Positions 43,453 through 47,744 of a stretch of DNA of 47,744 nucleotides are shown in pieces. Below the pieces are notes generated by a model that made no database searches, had not been told where the DNA came from, and worked only from the letters and a program-made list of their open reading frames with translations. The position numbers were made by a program, and so were the translations under genes. The number at the start of each line of letters is the position of its first letter. The stretch's first letter is position 1. This DNA is from Desulfobotulus mexicanus (lineage in GTDB: Bacteria; Desulfobacterota; Desulfobacteria; Desulfobacterales; ASO4-4). The DNA lies in assembly GCF_006175995.1 (NCBI RefSeq), contig NZ_VDMB01000017.1, positions 602 to 48,345 on the forward strand, in the 5' to 3' direction.

Positions 43453-44391
43453 TCAGGAAAGGTCCGATGTGTAGATATCAAAATCAGGAAGTTCTTTTTG
43501 AAAATAGACCTGCATTTTTTTGATGATTCCCGTTTCAATCTGTCGGACCCTTTCCCTTGAAATACCATAGGTTTCACCAATTTCCTGAAGGGTGACAGGT
43601 TCATCGGAAAAAATCCGTTTTTCAAAAATTTCAAGCTCTCTTTTGTTCAGCTGGGATGTGAAGGAAGCAATTTTTTCATGGAGCATGTTTTCAATCTGTT
43701 TGCGTGCGACCTCATCTTCTGCAGAAACAGCATCGGATCCGAGAAAGGACATGCGGTCTGTATCCGAGTCATCCCTTACCGGAGCATCCAGTGAGAGATC
43801 CCATGAGTCCAGGCGCTGATCCATGTCAATGACTTCCTTCTGGGAAACCCCCAGACGTTCAGCCAGCAGTTTGGGTTTGGGGTCAAAACCCTGATCAATG
43901 AGGTTCTGTTTTTCTTTTTTCAGTTTGAAGAAAAGTTTGCGCTGGCCCTGGGTCGTTCCGATTTTGACAAGACGCCAGTTATCCATGATGAATTTGAGAA
44001 TATAGGCCTTGATCCAGAAGGATGCATAATAGGAAAACTTGACGCCTTTATATGGGTCAAATTTACGAACTGCCTGCATCAGGCCGATGTTACCTTCCTG
44101 AATCAAATCCAGAAGGTTCTGCATCCATACCCGTTGAAATTCCATGGCAATTTTAACCACAAGCCTCAGGTTGGCTGTGGTGAGCATGTAGGCGGCCTCG
44201 GGATCATTGTCTTCCTGTACCCTGCGTCCCAGCTCAACCTCTTCTTCTCTGGTCAGCAGTTTATAGCGGCTGATTTCAGAAAGATAACTCTGAAGAGGAT
44301 CTATTTTGGCAAGGGCCCTGGTTGTTTCCTGTCGTGGAACGGGCAGATTTTTTTTTGTGGTGTTTTTTTGTGTTTTTTTATCTTCTGTCAT
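43453..44391 (-). CDS. rpoH: Heat-shock sigma factor sigma-32
   Basis: This 312-aa primary-like sigma factor is of the RpoH type. Region 2 has LLDLIQEGNIGLMQAVRKFD and YKGVKFSYYASFWIKAYIL. The RpoH-specific box QRKLFFKLKK is at 150-159. Region 4 ends with an HTH (LQEIGETYGISRERVRQIE). It lacks region 1.1. It directs heat-shock transcription in related bacteria. A Lys/Thr-rich N-terminal 15 residues precede the conserved part. The ATG has GGAAG upstream. It is the first gene of a run with the TPR and LolB-like genes. Confidence 0.95.
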   Translation of the reverse strand: MTEDKKTQKNTTKKNLPVPRQETTRALAKIDPLQSYLSEISRYKLLTREEEVELGRRVQEDNDPEAAYMLTTANLRLVVKIAMEFQRVWMQNLLDLIQEGNIGLMQAVRKFDPYKGVKFSYYASFWIKAYILKFIMDNWRLVKIGTTQGQRKLFFKLKKEKQNLIDQGFDPKPKLLAERLGVSQKEVIDMDQRLDSWDLSLDAPVRDDSDTDRMSFLGSDAVSAEDEVARKQIENMLHEKIASFTSQLNKRELEIFEKRIFSDEPVTLQEIGETYGISRERVRQIETGIIKKMQVYFQKELPDFDIYTSDLS

Positions 44392-44637
44392 TGTGGCACT
44401 TCCAGATGGTCGGTTAAGCTTTGCTGATGCGTTCCGGGGCTGCCGGGATGACTGTCATCCAGGTTCATAAAGGGGCAAAAGCCTCGGGCTTTCCCGGAAA
44501 GTATATCATCCCATGCCTGAATAAAGATGTAAACCTTGCAGGGGTATTTTCATGAACAATCATTTTGTTTTTATAATTTTTGAGTAACTTGTTATTCCTC
44601 AAAAATCACCTTTTTTTTGTATTCAGGCTCTTTTTTC

Positions 44638-44666
44638 TGGACAAGGTGGAAACCCTCTGCTAAAAG
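44638..44666 (+). promoter_or_regulatory. Candidate sigma-70 promoter of the tRNA cluster
   Basis: TGGACA (44638-44643), a 17-base spacer and TAAAAG (44661-44666) lie 14 bases before the first tRNA. Five of six and four of six positions match the consensus. No other good pair is seen nearby. Confidence 0.4.
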
Positions 44667-44679
44667 GTCTTTTCGTTAA

Positions 44680-44756
<77 letters not shown>

Positions 44757-44796
44757 AGTGCCTTTTAAAGAAAGCTTCTGAAAGCCTTTAAAATGG

Positions 44797-44871
<75 letters not shown>

Positions 44872-44903
44872 CTTAATTGTTTTTTATTTTACCCCCCCCT
44901 TAT

Positions 44904-44978
<75 letters not shown>

Positions 44979-44988
44979 TTATGATAAT

Positions 44989-45020
44989 AAAGGGCCATCT
45001 TTAAAAAGGTGGCCTTTTTT
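44989..45020. terminator. Intrinsic terminator after the tRNA cluster
   Basis: The stem GGCCATCTT (44993-45001) pairs with AAGGTGGCC (45006-45014) with one G-T pair, and is flanked by A and T tracts. It lies between the tRNAs and the convergent glpK fragment and could work in both directions. Confidence 0.8.
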
Positions 45021-45059
45021 ATATTTTCTGATCTTCATTATATTTCAGCTGTTTATATT

Positions 45060-47079
<2,020 letters not shown>

Positions 47080-47080
<1 letters not shown>

Positions 47081-47697
47081 TTCCTAAAAATGGCTGGAAG
47101 CCTCTGTACGAATCCGAAAACAAGGGTAAAGACGGGAATGGCAAAGAATGGGCAGAGGTCTGTTTCGTTCCCAATAAAATTGCCAATAAAAAGAATGGTA
47201 GAGAGTATCGATATCTTGTAACCCGTGAAATTATCGTGGAACAAGGAGAATTCCCTGGCATGGAAGAAGAAAAAGAATACCCTTTTCCAACGACAATAAT
47301 GGATGGCAAAAATTATAAGATTTTCGGTATTGTAACCAATATGGATTGGGAAGGAGAAAAACTGATTCAGTGGCTTTACAAGCGCTGTGGGGAAAGCGAA
47401 GAGATTCATCGAGCCATGAAAGAAGATTTTGCAGGTGGTCGCCTGCCCTCTTCCAACCTGGGCGAAAATGCTGCCTGGTGGTGGATTATGATTCTATCGA
47501 TGAATCTTCATGTGGCCATGAAAAAGCTGGCTCTGGGGGAAAATTGGCTCACGAAGAAGATGAAAATCATTCGTTTTAACCTGATTCATATCCCGGCCCA
47601 TGTCTATGAAAAGGCATCTGCCTTGATCATACGATGTAAAAGATCTGTGGGTTGGATGATGGAAATAAGAAAAAGACTAAGCCTTTTAAAGGCTTAG
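47080..47697 (+). pseudogene. IS1380-type transposase, C-terminal part
   Basis: About 205 codons read open from the edge of the neighbouring insertion sequence to a stop at 47697. The stretch WAEVCFVPNKIANKKNG, YRYLVTREI, FGIVTNMDWEGEKLIQWLYK, CGESEEIHRAMKEDFAGGRL and NLGENAAWWWIMILSMNLHV is the C-terminal half of an IS1380-family DDE transposase. The N-terminal part with the first catalytic Asp residues is missing. An internal ATG at 47236 gives only a shorter reading and is not a real start. The fragment runs to near the window edge, so its 3' terminal repeat may lie at or beyond the end. Confidence 0.85.
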
Positions 47698-47744
47698 ACC
47701 AGCCTGACTCAGTACCAAGGCAGAAGAATAGTTTTTAGATTGTT

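Noticed and set aside
47236-47697. An apparently complete 153-aa gene at the right end
   Set aside because: The frame stays open upstream to the insertion-sequence edge with clear IS1380 similarity, so the ATG is internal to a truncated transposase.

Overview
The window looks like one contig from a Gram-negative bacterium. The outer-membrane traits are lipoproteins with lipoboxes and a LolB-like protein. The gene complement and sequence style suggest a deltaproteobacterium (Desulfobacterota); that placement is inference, since no marker was searched. Both edges fall inside transposase genes, which fits an assembly that stopped at repeated insertion sequences.

Layout. 1-299 is an IS1182-type transposase fragment. 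466-3306 holds the divergent ilvY/ilvC pair, a shared terminator and a small unknown gene. 3527-10153 (minus) is a compact signalling operon: a PilZ protein with a STAS-like N-terminus, a membrane SpoIIE-type phosphatase, an RsbW-like kinase, a STAS antagonist and a hybrid histidine kinase. 10154-12691 has a palindromic intergenic element, a chemoreceptor, a SnoaL-like protein and a small ORF. 12842-18172 (minus) is housekeeping: rpsF-rpsR-DUF2232-rplI, then dnaB and hflX. 18301-22255 has a DUF2804 protein, a CDP-alcohol phosphatidyltransferase, an FmdB-type zinc ribbon, tRNA-Gly(CCC) and a GDSL hydrolase with a C-terminal sorting-type tail.

22578-33022 (minus) is the most interesting part. 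parE-parC (topoisomerase IV) is followed by a DUF4388/DUF1566 membrane protein. Next comes an FtsK motor whose membrane domain is replaced by a ZapA-like domain, then an overlapping Smr protein with three copies of a short motif. Last is a small tyrosine-recombinase-like protein that lacks the first catalytic arginine. Topoisomerase IV, FtsK and Xer-type recombinases cooperate in finishing chromosome segregation, so this may be a variant segregation module. The gene order and fusion are seen; the joint function is inferred.

33393-36969 (minus) is an unusual overlapping trio: a periplasmic solute-binding protein, a sensor kinase and an IclR regulator. 36988-44391 carries a TPR lipoprotein with calcium-type repeats, an HTH/zinc-ribbon protein, an Mrp ATPase, a LolB-like lipoprotein, a TPR lipoprotein with an embedded LysM, and rpoH. 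44680-44978 has tRNA-Arg(TCT) and two identical tRNA-Gly(GCC) genes. The right end is scrambled by mobile DNA: a 5'-truncated glpK, an intact DDE insertion sequence with 18-bp ends, and the C-terminal part of an IS1380-type transposase.

A structured repeat occurs twice, in opposite orientation (about 26454-26521 and 33166-33361). The two copies share a 21-nt and a 12-nt core but have different outer stems, each self-complementary.
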